Source: Aureimonas altamirensis (GTDB lineage: Bacteria > Pseudomonadota > Alphaproteobacteria > Rhizobiales > Rhizobiaceae). Taken from it: DNA of 64,000 nt. The DNA lies in assembly GCF_023702225.1 (NCBI RefSeq), contig NZ_JAMQCO010000004.1, forward strand, positions 304,384 to 368,383, given 5' to 3'. The notes under the pieces were generated by a model. The model searched no databases. It saw only the letters and a list, made by a program, of their open reading frames with translations, and was not told the origin of the DNA. Position 1 is the first letter of the stretch. Each line of letters starts with the position of its first letter. Below are positions 17,081 to 26,302 of the stretch, one piece after another. The position numbers and the translations under genes are program-made.

Positions 17081-18061
17081 ATGTTCGTCCTCAGCTTCCT
17101 CGCGCGTCGGCTGACGCAAGGCGCGCTGATCATCTTCCTGGTGTCGCTGCTGATTTTCACGCTGCTGCGCGTCGTGCCGGGCGATCCGGTGCGCCTGATG
17201 GCGGGTGGCATGGCGCCTGAAGCCCTGATCGAGCAGATCGCGACCGAAATGGGCCTCCGCGACCCGATCATCGTGCAGTTCGGCCGCTATATGAGCGATG
17301 TCGTCCAGGGGAATCTCGGACAATCCTTCGTGCGGCCGGCCAGCGGAGCGGCAACGGGCGGCGCCAGCTTCGGCGACACGACCCGCGGCGAACGGGCCGA
17401 CGTGATGACCCTTATCCTCGATGCGTTGCCGATGACGTTGCAGCTGGCGGCCCTGGCCCTGGTGTTCGCACTGATCTTTTCAGCCATCGTTGGGATCGCA
17501 GCGGGGTTGCGGCCCGGCGGCATCGCCGACAAGCTGGCCTTTGCCATCTCTTCGGTCTTCATCTCCATACCCAATTTCTGGCTAGGCATCGTCCTGGCGC
17601 TGCTGTTCTCGGCGCATCTCGGCTGGTTGCCCGCCATCGGCTATCGCGGCTTCGCCTACACCATCCTGCCGGCCATCGTATTGGCGGTCGAACTGTCCCC
17701 GGTGCTGATCCGCACACTGTCCAGCGCAGTCGCGGCGCAGATGAACGCCTCCTACGTCAGCGTCGGACATGTCCGGGGCCTGTCGCGACCGAGGATCGTC
17801 GCCCACCATGCATTGCGCAACGCGGCCGTACCGTTGCTCAACCTGCTGGGCGTCCAGTTCTCCTCGCTTCTCGGCGGCGTGATCATCGTGGAGTACATCT
17901 TCGATTATCCGGGCCTCGGCCTTTTGACGATCAACGCCGTCCTGCAACGCGATTTCCCGTTGATCCAGGGCATAGCCATCGTGACCGCCGCGATCTTCGT
18001 GATCATCAACATTCTCGTCGATCTCGCAGCCACCACCATCGATCCGAGGCTCGAATACTGA
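17081..18061 (+). CDS. ABC permease, DppB type
   Basis: 326 residues with six hydrophobic segments; it starts FVLSFLARRLTQGALIIFLVSLLIF and has the DPVRLMAGG motif of the first periplasmic loop. The EAA-type cytoplasmic loop is around YVSVGHVRGLSRPRIVAHHALRNA in pieces (about residues 224-247). It forms the inner-membrane channel with the next gene, whose ATG overlaps its stop codon, so the two are translationally coupled. GGAG lies upstream of the ATG. Confidence 0.88.
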   Translation: MFVLSFLARRLTQGALIIFLVSLLIFTLLRVVPGDPVRLMAGGMAPEALIEQIATEMGLRDPIIVQFGRYMSDVVQGNLGQSFVRPASGAATGGASFGDTTRGERADVMTLILDALPMTLQLAALALVFALIFSAIVGIAAGLRPGGIADKLAFAISSVFISIPNFWLGIVLALLFSAHLGWLPAIGYRGFAYTILPAIVLAVELSPVLIRTLSSAVAAQMNASYVSVGHVRGLSRPRIVAHHALRNAAVPLLNLLGVQFSSLLGGVIIVEYIFDYPGLGLLTINAVLQRDFPLIQGIAIVTAAIFVIINILVDLAATTIDPRLEY

Positions 18062-18981
18062 TGAGCGCAATCGACCCTGCATTGACGACCGGCGCGATAC
18101 GCGCCGCCCCCGCCGGCCGTTCCGTGGCGCGGCGCATCCTCGGCCGGGCCGCGCGTTCTACCGAGTTCCGCATCGGCTTCGCGGTCTTTATCGTGCTCGT
18201 CCTCGCCGCGGCGCTGTATCCGGCCATCAGCGGAATAGATCCCACGGCCATGAACGTGCGGGCCCGGCTCCTGCCGCCGATCCTCCTGGGTGAAAAGTGG
18301 AGCTGGGCCCATCCGCTCGGCACCGACCAGATCGGGCGCGACATGCTGGTGCGGAGCCTCGTCGGCCTGCGCTACTCGCTGCTGATCGGCGTTGCTTCAG
18401 TGGCCGTCACGCTCGCCATCGGCTGCACCCTCGGCACGCTGGCCGGATATTTCGGCGGGCGCGCCGACACCGTCATCATGCGGATCACCGATGCGCAGCT
18501 GGCCATTCCGATGATCATCCTTGCCATTGCCGTCCTCGGGGTCTCGCGTCCCACCATTCCAGCCATCGTGCTTGTCCTCGGGCTGTCCAACTGGCCGGTC
18601 TATGCGCGGATCATGCGCTCCGTCGTCATGGCCGAGCGCGGGCAGGAATATGTGCGGGCTGCGCTGGTATCGGGCGCCACGCATGCCCGGATTCTGCTGA
18701 CGCTGCTGGTGCCTCTGCTGATCCCGCCCATTCTGTTCACCTCCGTGCTGGACGTGGCGCGCATGATGATCTTCGAGTCCATCCTGGGCTTCCTGGGTCT
18801 CGGCGTGCAACCGCCCACGCCGACCTTCGGCAACATCATCGCAGATGGCCGGAAGTATCTTCTGAACGCATGGTGGATCGCCACGATGCCCGGCGTCTTC
18901 CTGTGTCTCACCCTTACCAGCATCAACCTGATGGGATCCGCCTTCGAGCGCGCCCGCAACTCCATCCATGGAGGCGCCTGA
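18061..18981 (+). CDS. ABC permease, DppC type
   Basis: 306 residues. Features of the DppC half: an N-terminal membrane segment (FRIGFAVFIVLVLAAAL), HPLGTDQIGRDMLVRSLVGLR at the start of the transport domain, and the EAA loop around YVRAALVSGATHARIL. Its first codon overlaps the stop of the DppB-type gene and its own stop overlaps the ATPase start (TGATG arrangements), a tight operon. Confidence 0.88.
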   Translation: MSAIDPALTTGAIRAAPAGRSVARRILGRAARSTEFRIGFAVFIVLVLAAALYPAISGIDPTAMNVRARLLPPILLGEKWSWAHPLGTDQIGRDMLVRSLVGLRYSLLIGVASVAVTLAIGCTLGTLAGYFGGRADTVIMRITDAQLAIPMIILAIAVLGVSRPTIPAIVLVLGLSNWPVYARIMRSVVMAERGQEYVRAALVSGATHARILLTLLVPLLIPPILFTSVLDVARMMIFESILGFLGLGVQPPTPTFGNIIADGRKYLLNAWWIATMPGVFLCLTLTSINLMGSAFERARNSIHGGA

Positions 18982-20861
18982 TGAGCGCGACCGCCCAGCC
19001 TGTCCTGTCCGGGGAGGGCCAGCCTGTCCTTTCCGTGGAGGGATTGTGCGTGGATGTGGCCATGCCTGGCCGCGAGCATGCGATCCTGAAGAATGTCACC
19101 TTTACCGTGTCCCCGCGTGAGATCGTCGGCGTCGTCGGTGCGTCGGGCTCGGGCAAGACCGTCCTTTCGAAGGCGATCGTCAACTGGATCGACGATCCCT
19201 TGCGCATCTCGTCGGGCCGGGTGTTGTTCAAGGGCCGGGACATACTGGCGGTCTCCGGCGGCGACATGCGGCGGCTGCGCCGCGACATCGCCTATGTCGG
19301 CGCCAACCCCATGGGCGCGCTGGACCCGACTCTCCCTGTCGGCGCACAGATCGTCGAGAAGCTGCGCGCTGTCGCCCCGGAAGTTTCCAGCAAGGATGCG
19401 CAGGCACGTGTGATCGAGTTGCTCGAAGCTGTGCGTATCCCCTCGGCGCGCTCGCGCTACCACGACTATCCGTCGCAATATTCGGGCGGCATGATGCAGC
19501 GCGCCCTGATCGTGGATGCCATGGTGGCAAACCCCACCCTGCTGGTGGCAGACAACGTCACCCAGCCGCTCGACGTAACCGTGGCCGCGCAAGTGATACG
19601 CCTGATGCGCGAATTGTCGGACACGTTCGACACCGCCGTCCTGTTCGTTTCGTCCTCCCTGCCGGTCGCAAGGGAAGCCGCCGGCCGGATCCTCGTCATG
19701 GACGAAGGGCGGCTCGTGGAGGAACAGCCGAGCGAGGCGCTTGTCGGCGCTCCGCGCCATGCCTATACGCGGGAGCTCGTCGCGCAGATACCCGTGATCT
19801 GGGGCGCAGGCGCGCCGCCCCCTCCCGTGAGCGGGGCAAACTCCCGGCAGCAGCCTGTCATTCGTCTCAACGACGTGTCGCAGACCTACGACGTGCGCCG
19901 GCGCGGCTCCTTCGGCAAGACGGACGCCCTCCGGGCCGTCCGCAACGTGACCTTCGACGTGCAGCGCGGAGACAGCTTCGCCGTCGTCGGGGAATCGGGC
20001 TGCGGCAAGTCCACGCTGATGCGGCTCCTGAGCCGGCTGGAAAAGCCGTCCGGAGGCGAGATCCTGTGCGAGGGCCAGGATATTTCGCGGTTGTCCGGCA
20101 GCGCACTTCTGGGCTTTCGCCGCAAACTGCAGCTCGTGCTGCAGGATCCGTTCGGCTCACTTCCGCCACGCACCTCGATCGGCGCGATGATCGAGGCGCC
20201 GTTGCGCGTGCATGGCTGGCGCGAGGCGGCGCGCATCCGCGAAAAGGTCCGGCAGGTCATGGACGACGTCGGTCTGCCCGTATCGCTGTACGACGAATTG
20301 CCCACCGGGCTGTCGGCCGGACAACGGCAAAGGGTCAACGTGGCGCGCGCCATGGTGCTGGACCCGGAGATCCTGCTGATGGACGAGACCTTGTCCGCAC
20401 TGGACCAGACGGAGCAGTTCCGCCTGCTCGCCCTGTTCGACAAGCTGCAGCGCGAACACTCGCTCACCTACATCTTCATCTCCCACGACCTCGGCATGGT
20501 CCGGAAGGCCTGCAACCGCATTGCGGTGATGTACCTCGGGGAGGTCGTCGAGCTGGCCGACAACGAGCGGCTCTTCTTCGATCCGGGGCACCCTTATACG
20601 AAGGCGCTGCTGTCGGCGATGCCGACGCTGGAGACGCGGCGCTACCGGCCCGAAGACTGCCTGATGGAGGGCGAGCCACCAAGCCCGATCGAACTGCCGC
20701 AGGGCTGTTCGTTCCGGTCTCGCTGCCCGCAGGCCTTTGCCCCATGCGCAAGCAGGAGTCCTCACCTGACCACCCGCAGCGACAGCGATTTCGCGGCCTG
20801 CCACCTGATCTCCGGGGCCCTTCCGCCGGAAGAGCTTCGCAGCCTCGCCGTTACAGCCTGA
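18981..20861 (+). CDS. Fused dual ABC ATPase (DppD-DppF type) with a degenerate first half
   Basis: 626 residues, two nucleotide-binding domains in one chain. First half (about 10-270): Walker A GASGSGKT and signature YSGGMMQRA are normal, but the Q-loop reads YVGANPMG with no Gln, Walker B reads LLVADNVTQPLD with Asn for the catalytic Glu, and the H-loop region reads VSSSLPVARE with no His. Second half (about 290-610): GESGCGKST, LVLQDPFGS, LSAGQRQRVNVARA, LLMDETLSALD and ISHDLGMV are all intact, and the oligopeptide-type C-terminus (GCSFRSRCPQAF) follows. So one ATP site is probably inactive, as in asymmetric ABC proteins. The upstream part of its open frame antisense to 18981 is not coding. 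Confidence 0.88.
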   Translation: MSATAQPVLSGEGQPVLSVEGLCVDVAMPGREHAILKNVTFTVSPREIVGVVGASGSGKTVLSKAIVNWIDDPLRISSGRVLFKGRDILAVSGGDMRRLRRDIAYVGANPMGALDPTLPVGAQIVEKLRAVAPEVSSKDAQARVIELLEAVRIPSARSRYHDYPSQYSGGMMQRALIVDAMVANPTLLVADNVTQPLDVTVAAQVIRLMRELSDTFDTAVLFVSSSLPVAREAAGRILVMDEGRLVEEQPSEALVGAPRHAYTRELVAQIPVIWGAGAPPPPVSGANSRQQPVIRLNDVSQTYDVRRRGSFGKTDALRAVRNVTFDVQRGDSFAVVGESGCGKSTLMRLLSRLEKPSGGEILCEGQDISRLSGSALLGFRRKLQLVLQDPFGSLPPRTSIGAMIEAPLRVHGWREAARIREKVRQVMDDVGLPVSLYDELPTGLSAGQRQRVNVARAMVLDPEILLMDETLSALDQTEQFRLLALFDKLQREHSLTYIFISHDLGMVRKACNRIAVMYLGEVVELADNERLFFDPGHPYTKALLSAMPTLETRRYRPEDCLMEGEPPSPIELPQGCSFRSRCPQAFAPCASRSPHLTTRSDSDFAACHLISGALPPEELRSLAVTA

Positions 20862-20892
20862 CCCGCATTCCATCTCTTTGACGGATCGTCCG

Positions 20893-22185
20893 ATGCAAGA
20901 CACCCAAGCTACACGTTGCGCCCCCATCGATGCAGACAGGCTTCAAGCCATGATGGATGCCGTACAACCGTTCGGGGGCGGCGAAGGCGGGGCAATGACC
21001 CGCCTGACCCTGTCCCGAGAGGATGGCAAGGCCCGCGACTGGTTGGCGGCATGGTTTTCCGCAAACGGCTTTTCGCCGAAGGTGGATGCCATCGGCAACC
21101 AGTTCGGCTTTCTCGACCTTGCCGGCCCGGACGCGCCGCTCGTCATGGTGGGCTCACACCTCGACAGTCAGCCCAATGGCGGGCGCTTCGACGGGACGCT
21201 CGGCGTCCTGTCCGCCTGCGAGGCCATCCTGGCCGTCCGCGATTCGCTTGAAAAGAGTGGAAACACCGCTGCCTGCAACTTCGCCGTGGCCAACTGGACC
21301 AACGAAGAAGGCGCCCGCTTCCAGCCCAGCCTTCTCGGCAGCAGCGTGTTCACCGGCGCGGCCGAACTGGACTGGGCGCTCGATCGCCGCGACGGCAGCG
21401 GCATCACCGTGCGCGAGGCACTTGCCGACATCGGCTATGCAGGCACCGACAGGGTGCGTGTGCCCGACGCACTGATCGAGCTTCACATCGAGGGCGGCCC
21501 GTTCCTGGACCGCGAGCGGGAGCGCTTCGGCGCCTTTACCCGGTTCTGGGGTGCCACCAAGTACCGCCTGGCCTTCATCGGCCGGCAGGCCCACACGGGA
21601 CCGACGCCCATGGCCGAGCGCAAGGATGCGCTGCTGGCCGCCGCGCATGTCATAACCGGCTTGAAGGCGCTGGCGGGCGAGCATGGCCTGGAGTTGCACA
21701 CCTCGGTAGGTCGTCTTGAGGTCTATCCCAATTCGCCGAACACCGTGCCCGGCGAGGCGGTACTGTTCATCGAGCTTCGCTCCGGCTCGCCGGAGGTGCT
21801 GGAAGCGGCTGAAGTGCGGCTGAACTCCATGATCGTCGATGCGGCAGAGGCTGTCGGCATCTCCTACGAGATCCGCTCCATCGACCGGCGCGCCGCCGGG
21901 CGCATGGACGCCGGCCTGATACGGCTGGCCGAGCGCGCGGCCAGGGCGCACGGTTCCGGGACGAGACACCTGGACACGATCGGCGGCCATGATGCCGTGA
22001 GCCTGTCGGCGGTATGCCCTGCCATCGTGCTGGCAGTGCCCAGCGTCGACGGCGTCATCCATCATCCGACGGAATATACGCGGCCCGAGGACCAGGCGTT
22101 CGGCACGCAGATCCTGGCCGACATGCTCATGATCCTCGCGACCGAGGGCATGGCCGCGGTTACCCGGGAGGAAACCCCGGCATGA
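20893..22185 (+). CDS. M20-family amidohydrolase (allantoate/N-carbamoyl-amino-acid hydrolase type)
   Basis: 430 residues. Metal ligands of the family are visible: H89 in GSHLDSQPNGG, D100 in GRFDG, E138-E139 in NWTNEEGARF, a later His in LHIEGGPFLDRE, and the C-terminal His in VIHHPTEYT. The usual HIEQGP is HIEGGP here. Relatives cleave a C-N amide in N-carbamoyl amino acids, ureidoglycine or allantoate. In this operon it could release ethanolamine or another amine from an imported amide, but that is inference. The ATG at 20893 is chosen over a TTG at 20878; the ribosome site is weak for either. Confidence 0.83.
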   Translation: MQDTQATRCAPIDADRLQAMMDAVQPFGGGEGGAMTRLTLSREDGKARDWLAAWFSANGFSPKVDAIGNQFGFLDLAGPDAPLVMVGSHLDSQPNGGRFDGTLGVLSACEAILAVRDSLEKSGNTAACNFAVANWTNEEGARFQPSLLGSSVFTGAAELDWALDRRDGSGITVREALADIGYAGTDRVRVPDALIELHIEGGPFLDRERERFGAFTRFWGATKYRLAFIGRQAHTGPTPMAERKDALLAAAHVITGLKALAGEHGLELHTSVGRLEVYPNSPNTVPGEAVLFIELRSGSPEVLEAAEVRLNSMIVDAAEAVGISYEIRSIDRRAAGRMDAGLIRLAERAARAHGSGTRHLDTIGGHDAVSLSAVCPAIVLAVPSVDGVIHHPTEYTRPEDQAFGTQILADMLMILATEGMAAVTREETPA

Positions 22186-23153
22186 AGCCGCTCGGCGCAC
22201 CGATGGACCGCCAGGAAAGGTTGGCGGAGGATGCCCTTTCGTCCGTGCCGTTTCTCGACCCGCACTCGGTGCGCTACGAGCCTGCCATGTCCGGTGCCGC
22301 ATCTCCCTCCTACCAGGGAGTCGAGTCGACGCTCTATCGCGTTACGCAGGCGGATAGCGAACAGCCGTCGCTTTTCCTGAAGGTGCATCAGGCCGAGTGT
22401 ACCGACCTCTTCGATCCGGCTTTCGCCTTCAAGGCCGGCAGGAGGCTTGCGGAGCTGGACCTGACGCCCGAACCGCTGCATCTCGCGGCGGACCAGGGAG
22501 CGGTCCTGTTTCGCCTGCTCGGCCCGGAATGGCGGCCGGCAACGTTGGACCTGCTCGGGACGGAAACGTGCCTTTCCGCTGTGGTAGAGGCGCTCCGTCG
22601 CGTTACGCAAGGCCCACCGCTCGGAAAAGGCTGGACGGTCTTCGATGGCATCGCCGACATGCGCGCCCGCCTCGGCGCGGAGGCGGAAACGCTTCCGGAC
22701 GATGCATGGTGGCTGTTCGACGGCGTTGCCGCCATCGCCGACGCGCTTGCTGCGGCGGGCGCCGATAGCCGGCCCGCCCACGGCGACCCGCATGCCACGA
22801 ACATCATGCTCGGCCCTGATGGCGCGGTCCGCCTGGTGGATCTCGACATGGCCTGCGACACGGACCCGCATTACCAGTTGGCGGCGCTCCTTAACGAAGC
22901 CTGCCAGTTCGACAGCGAGATGCGGACCGGCATCGAGATGTGGAACGGGGTGTGGAGCGAGGCGCTGTACAACCGCTGCGTCGCCTATGCGGCGGCCGAC
23001 GATCTTTACTGGGGCCTGAGAGCCCTTCTGCTCGACCGCCTTTCGCCCCGAACTTCGCTGGAGTTCCGCAAATATGCGGGTTGGCGCCTTCTGCGCTGCC
23101 GGATGCGCGTCAATCGTCCCGGGTTCGAGGAAACGCTGAGGAGGCTTGGATGA
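22182..23153 (+). CDS. APH/choline-kinase-like phosphotransferase (first of two)
   Basis: 323 residues. The C-terminal half has the aminoglycoside-phosphotransferase-type catalytic loop HGDPHATNIML (200-210; D202, N207) and the metal Asp in VRLVDLDMA (D220/D222). The N-terminal lobe has a nucleotide-site Lys in SLFLKVHQ. Such enzymes phosphorylate a hydroxyl of choline, ethanolamine, sugars or drugs. Start and stop overlap both neighbours by 4 bp (ATGA), so it is coupled to the amidohydrolase and to the second kinase. The substrate is probably an alcohol made or used in this operon. Confidence 0.78.
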   Translation: MKPLGAPMDRQERLAEDALSSVPFLDPHSVRYEPAMSGAASPSYQGVESTLYRVTQADSEQPSLFLKVHQAECTDLFDPAFAFKAGRRLAELDLTPEPLHLAADQGAVLFRLLGPEWRPATLDLLGTETCLSAVVEALRRVTQGPPLGKGWTVFDGIADMRARLGAEAETLPDDAWWLFDGVAAIADALAAAGADSRPAHGDPHATNIMLGPDGAVRLVDLDMACDTDPHYQLAALLNEACQFDSEMRTGIEMWNGVWSEALYNRCVAYAAADDLYWGLRALLLDRLSPRTSLEFRKYAGWRLLRCRMRVNRPGFEETLRRLG

Positions 23154-24085
23154 TTCCTGTGGGCCGTGCCGCCACGGACGCGGAACGCATGCTCGAAAAC
23201 GCTGTCTCCGAAGTCGCCCCGTGGCGAGACCGGGCGATGCGCTATGCTTCCGTTTCGGGCGGTATCAGCAACGTCAACTGGCGGGTGGAAGTGGACGGCG
23301 AGCCGCACGCTTACTTCGTCAAGATACCTGGCCGCGGCACGGAAATGTTCATCGACCGGGCGGCCGCCCGTGCGGCGAGCCGCCAGGCCGAAGAAATCGG
23401 TCTCGGCCCGCGCACCTTCGACTATCTGGACCGGCGCGATGTCGAGATTGCCGAATTCGTCGAAGGGCGCCGCCCATCCACCCATCGCGACTTTGCCGTG
23501 CCGGCGATGCGCGCGGAGGCGATGCGCGTCTATAGGCGGTTCCACTCGGCACCGCTGCTGCCGCTGACCAAGACGGTCTTCGACATGATCGACGAGCACG
23601 AGCGCCAGGCAGCCGACCTCGGCGCCCACCTTCCCCCCGATCACGCGTGGCTGTGGCGGCAGTACCGGATAGCGCGGCAAGCACTGGAGGCCTCGGGCCT
23701 CGACCTCGTGCCCTGCTTCAACGACCCCATGCCCGGCAACTTCCTGATCGGCGACGACGGAACGATCCTCCTGATCGATTTCGAATACGCCTCCAACAAC
23801 GACCGGATTTACGACCTCGCCATCTGGAGCGGCGAAATGTTCTTTCCCGAAAACGTGGACCGGTCGCTGATCGAGCTGTATTTCGGGCATTGCAGCGAGG
23901 CGCTCTATGCGCGGCTGGTGGTCCACAAGGCGTTGGCCGATATCAAGTGGTCCACCTGGGCGATGGTGCAGAACCGGGTGTCGACGCTGGAATTCGATTT
24001 CTACAAATACGGCATCTGGAAGCATATGCGCGCGCGCTCCATCATGAGCGATCCGCGCTGGCCCCATTATCTGAAAGCGCTTTGA
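23150..24085 (+). CDS. Choline/ethanolamine-kinase-like phosphotransferase (second of two)
   Basis: 311 residues. ChoK-like features: SGGISNVNWRVEV (36-48), the Lys of YFVKIPG (K58), the catalytic loop CFNDPMPGNFLI (189-200; D192, N197) and the metal loop ILLIDFEYASNNDRIYDLA (about 207-225). In the family the loop usually begins HND; here the His is Phe, though the catalytic Asp is kept. FEYA-NNR resembles bacterial choline/ethanolamine kinases (LicA type) more than the neighbouring gene does. It starts inside the stop of the first kinase. Likely phosphorylates ethanolamine or a similar amino alcohol; not proven by sequence. Confidence 0.78.
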   Translation: MIPVGRAATDAERMLENAVSEVAPWRDRAMRYASVSGGISNVNWRVEVDGEPHAYFVKIPGRGTEMFIDRAAARAASRQAEEIGLGPRTFDYLDRRDVEIAEFVEGRRPSTHRDFAVPAMRAEAMRVYRRFHSAPLLPLTKTVFDMIDEHERQAADLGAHLPPDHAWLWRQYRIARQALEASGLDLVPCFNDPMPGNFLIGDDGTILLIDFEYASNNDRIYDLAIWSGEMFFPENVDRSLIELYFGHCSEALYARLVVHKALADIKWSTWAMVQNRVSTLEFDFYKYGIWKHMRARSIMSDPRWPHYLKAL

Positions 24086-24089
24086 TCCG

Positions 24090-24884
24090 ATGAGCCTGCA
24101 ACCGGCCTCCGCCTCCGTGCCCCACAGCACCCTCCTCTCCTTTGCGGAAGACCTTGCCGACGCGGCACGGCCCATTGCGCTGTCGCATTTCCGCACGCGC
24201 CTTGACGTGGAATCCAAGGCCGACGACAGCCCCGTCACCATCGCCGACCGCGCGATCGAGGCGCGCCTTAGAGCCATGATCGAGCAACGCTACCCGACCC
24301 ACGGCATCTTCGGCGAAGAAACCGGCGCGACGCCGGGCGACGGTTCGCTCTGGGTGATCGATCCGATCGATGGCACGAAAAGCTTCGTGACGGGGATACC
24401 GCTGTTCGGCACACTGCTGGCGCACCTGCACCACGGCGTGCCGGTTCTGGGTATCGTGGATATGCCCATACTGGGTGAAAGGTGGACGGCCGAGGCCGGA
24501 GGAACGGCACTGTTGAATGGCGTGCCGGTCCGCACCAGCGATTGCCGCACGCTGGCGTCCGCCCGCTTCATGACCACGTCGCCGGAAGGTTTCCGAGGCA
24601 GGGACGAGGCCGCCTACCTGCGGCTGTCCGGGGCCGTCGCACTGCGCCGCTTCGGAGGCGATTGCTATGGCTATGCGCTTCTGGCTTCCGGCCATTGCGA
24701 CGTGATAGCCGAATGCGGATTGCAGCCCTATGATTACCTTGCCCTCGTGCCCGTGATCGAAAGCGCGGGCGGCGTGGTGAGCGACTGGAACGGCGCCCCG
24801 CTGGGGCTGAACTCGGATGGCCGGGTGCTGGCGGCGGCGACACCCGAGCTGCACCATGCGGCGATGGCCCTGCTGCAGGGCTGA
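24090..24884 (+). CDS. Inositol-monophosphatase-family phosphatase (HisN-like)
   Basis: 264 residues. The metal-binding set is complete: E76-E77 in IFGEETG, D91-P-I-D94-G-T in WVIDPIDGTKSF, and the late Asp in GLQPYDYLALVPVIESAGG. The family includes inositol monophosphatase, histidinol-phosphatase HisN and CysQ; the overall pattern looks most like HisN, but no histidine genes are near. Located 4 bp after the second kinase, it could remove the phosphate those kinases add, or act on a phosphorylated intermediate such as phosphoethanolamine. It acts in the cytoplasm with Mg2+. Confidence 0.82.
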   Translation: MSLQPASASVPHSTLLSFAEDLADAARPIALSHFRTRLDVESKADDSPVTIADRAIEARLRAMIEQRYPTHGIFGEETGATPGDGSLWVIDPIDGTKSFVTGIPLFGTLLAHLHHGVPVLGIVDMPILGERWTAEAGGTALLNGVPVRTSDCRTLASARFMTTSPEGFRGRDEAAYLRLSGAVALRRFGGDCYGYALLASGHCDVIAECGLQPYDYLALVPVIESAGGVVSDWNGAPLGLNSDGRVLAAATPELHHAAMALLQG

Positions 24885-24904
24885 CGACTGCGGAAAGGAG
24901 CATC

Positions 24905-26302
24905 ATGGGCTACGCCACCACGATCGAAGGAACCCGTTTCGCCTTCGCCGACCTGCGCGACCTTATGGCGAAGGCCACGCCCGAACGATCGGGCGACCAG
25001 CTCGCGGGGCTTGCCGCGCAGGGCCCCGTGGAACGCCTGGCCGCCCAGATGTGCCTTGCCGACCTGCCGCTCGACGCGTTCCTGCGGGAGGCCCTGATCG
25101 ACGAGGACGAGGTCTCCGACCTCATAGCCTCCCGGCATGATTCGGCAGCCTTCGCGCCCGTCGCCGGGTTGACGGTGGGCGAGTTCCGGGAATGGCTGTT
25201 GTCTCCGGCTGCCGACGCAGATGCGCTGGAAAAGCTGACATGGGGCCTGACGCCCGAGATGGTCGCGGCCGTGTCGAAGCTCTGCCGCCTGCAGGATCTC
25301 GTCGCCATCGCCGCCAAGCGCCAGGTCATTACCCGCTTCCGCAGCACCATCGGCCTGCCGGGGCGGCTGTCCACCCGCAACCAGCCCAACCATCCGCGCG
25401 ATGCCTCGGACGGCATCCTCGTTTCTGCGCTCGACGGCCTGCTGATGGGCTCGGGCGACGCCGTGATCGGCGTCAACCCGGCCACCGATACGCTGGAAGA
25501 CTATATCCGCATCGTCGAGCTTCTGGAAACGCTGCGCCTGCGCCTTGCCATTCCGACGCAGAGCTGCTGCCTCGGCCACGTCACCGTCGCCATGGAAGCC
25601 ATGGCGCGCGGCGCGCCCGTGGACCTCGTCTTCCAGTCCATCGCCGGTTCGCAGAAGGCCAATGCCGGCTTCGGCATCGACCTCGCCATCCTGCGGGAAG
25701 CCTCCGATGCCGGCCGTTCGCTGGGGCGCTGCCCCGCCGACGGTCAGTTCATGTATTTCGAGACGGGCCAGGGCGCGGCCCTTTCGGCCGACGCCCATTT
25801 CGGTGTCGACCAGCAGACGATGGAAGCGCGCGCCTATGCCGTCGCGCGCGAATTCTCGCCCCTGCTCGTCAATACGGTCGTCGGATTCATCGGGCCGGAA
25901 TATCTCTACAACGGCAAGCAGATCGTGCGGGCCGGACTCGAAGACCACTTCTGCGGCAAGCTTCTCGGCCTGCCGATGGGCGTCGACGTCTGCTACACCA
26001 ACCATGCCGACGCCGACGGCGAGGATATGGACGTTCTTTTGACCATGCTGTGCGCCGCCAACGTGCATTTCGTGATCACCGTGCCGGGGGCGGACGACAT
26101 CATGTTGAACTACCAGTCGCTGTCGCACCATGACGCCGTCTTCGCGCGGGAATGCCTGCACCGCCGCCCTGCCCCGGAGTTCGAGGCCTGGCTGCACGAG
26201 ACGGGGATCGTGGATCGGCAAGGCCGGCTGGCCGCGGATCCGGCGCTGATACCGCCGGCGCTGCGCGATGCCACCCGCATGATCGGCCAGGTCGCCGCAT
26301 GA
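24905..26302 (+). CDS. eutB: Ethanolamine ammonia-lyase, large subunit EutB
   Basis: 465 residues, close to the family length. With EutC it forms the adenosylcobalamin-dependent lyase that converts ethanolamine to acetaldehyde and ammonia. Family sequence is clear along the whole chain: TRFRSTIGLPGRLSTRNQP in pieces (about 140-160), NHPRDASDGI, FQSIAGSQKANAGFGIDL, FETGQGAALSA, GPEYLYNGKQIVRAGLEDHFCGKLLGLPMGVDVCYTNH in pieces, and FVITVPGADDIMLNYQSLS near the end. AAAGGAG lies just before the ATG. The reactivating factor EutA and microcompartment shell genes are absent from the window, so the lyase would work free in the cytoplasm. Confidence 0.95.
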   Translation: MGYATTIEGTRFAFADLRDLMAKATPERSGDQLAGLAAQGPVERLAAQMCLADLPLDAFLREALIDEDEVSDLIASRHDSAAFAPVAGLTVGEFREWLLSPAADADALEKLTWGLTPEMVAAVSKLCRLQDLVAIAAKRQVITRFRSTIGLPGRLSTRNQPNHPRDASDGILVSALDGLLMGSGDAVIGVNPATDTLEDYIRIVELLETLRLRLAIPTQSCCLGHVTVAMEAMARGAPVDLVFQSIAGSQKANAGFGIDLAILREASDAGRSLGRCPADGQFMYFETGQGAALSADAHFGVDQQTMEARAYAVAREFSPLLVNTVVGFIGPEYLYNGKQIVRAGLEDHFCGKLLGLPMGVDVCYTNHADADGEDMDVLLTMLCAANVHFVITVPGADDIMLNYQSLSHHDAVFARECLHRRPAPEFEAWLHETGIVDRQGRLAADPALIPPALRDATRMIGQVAA

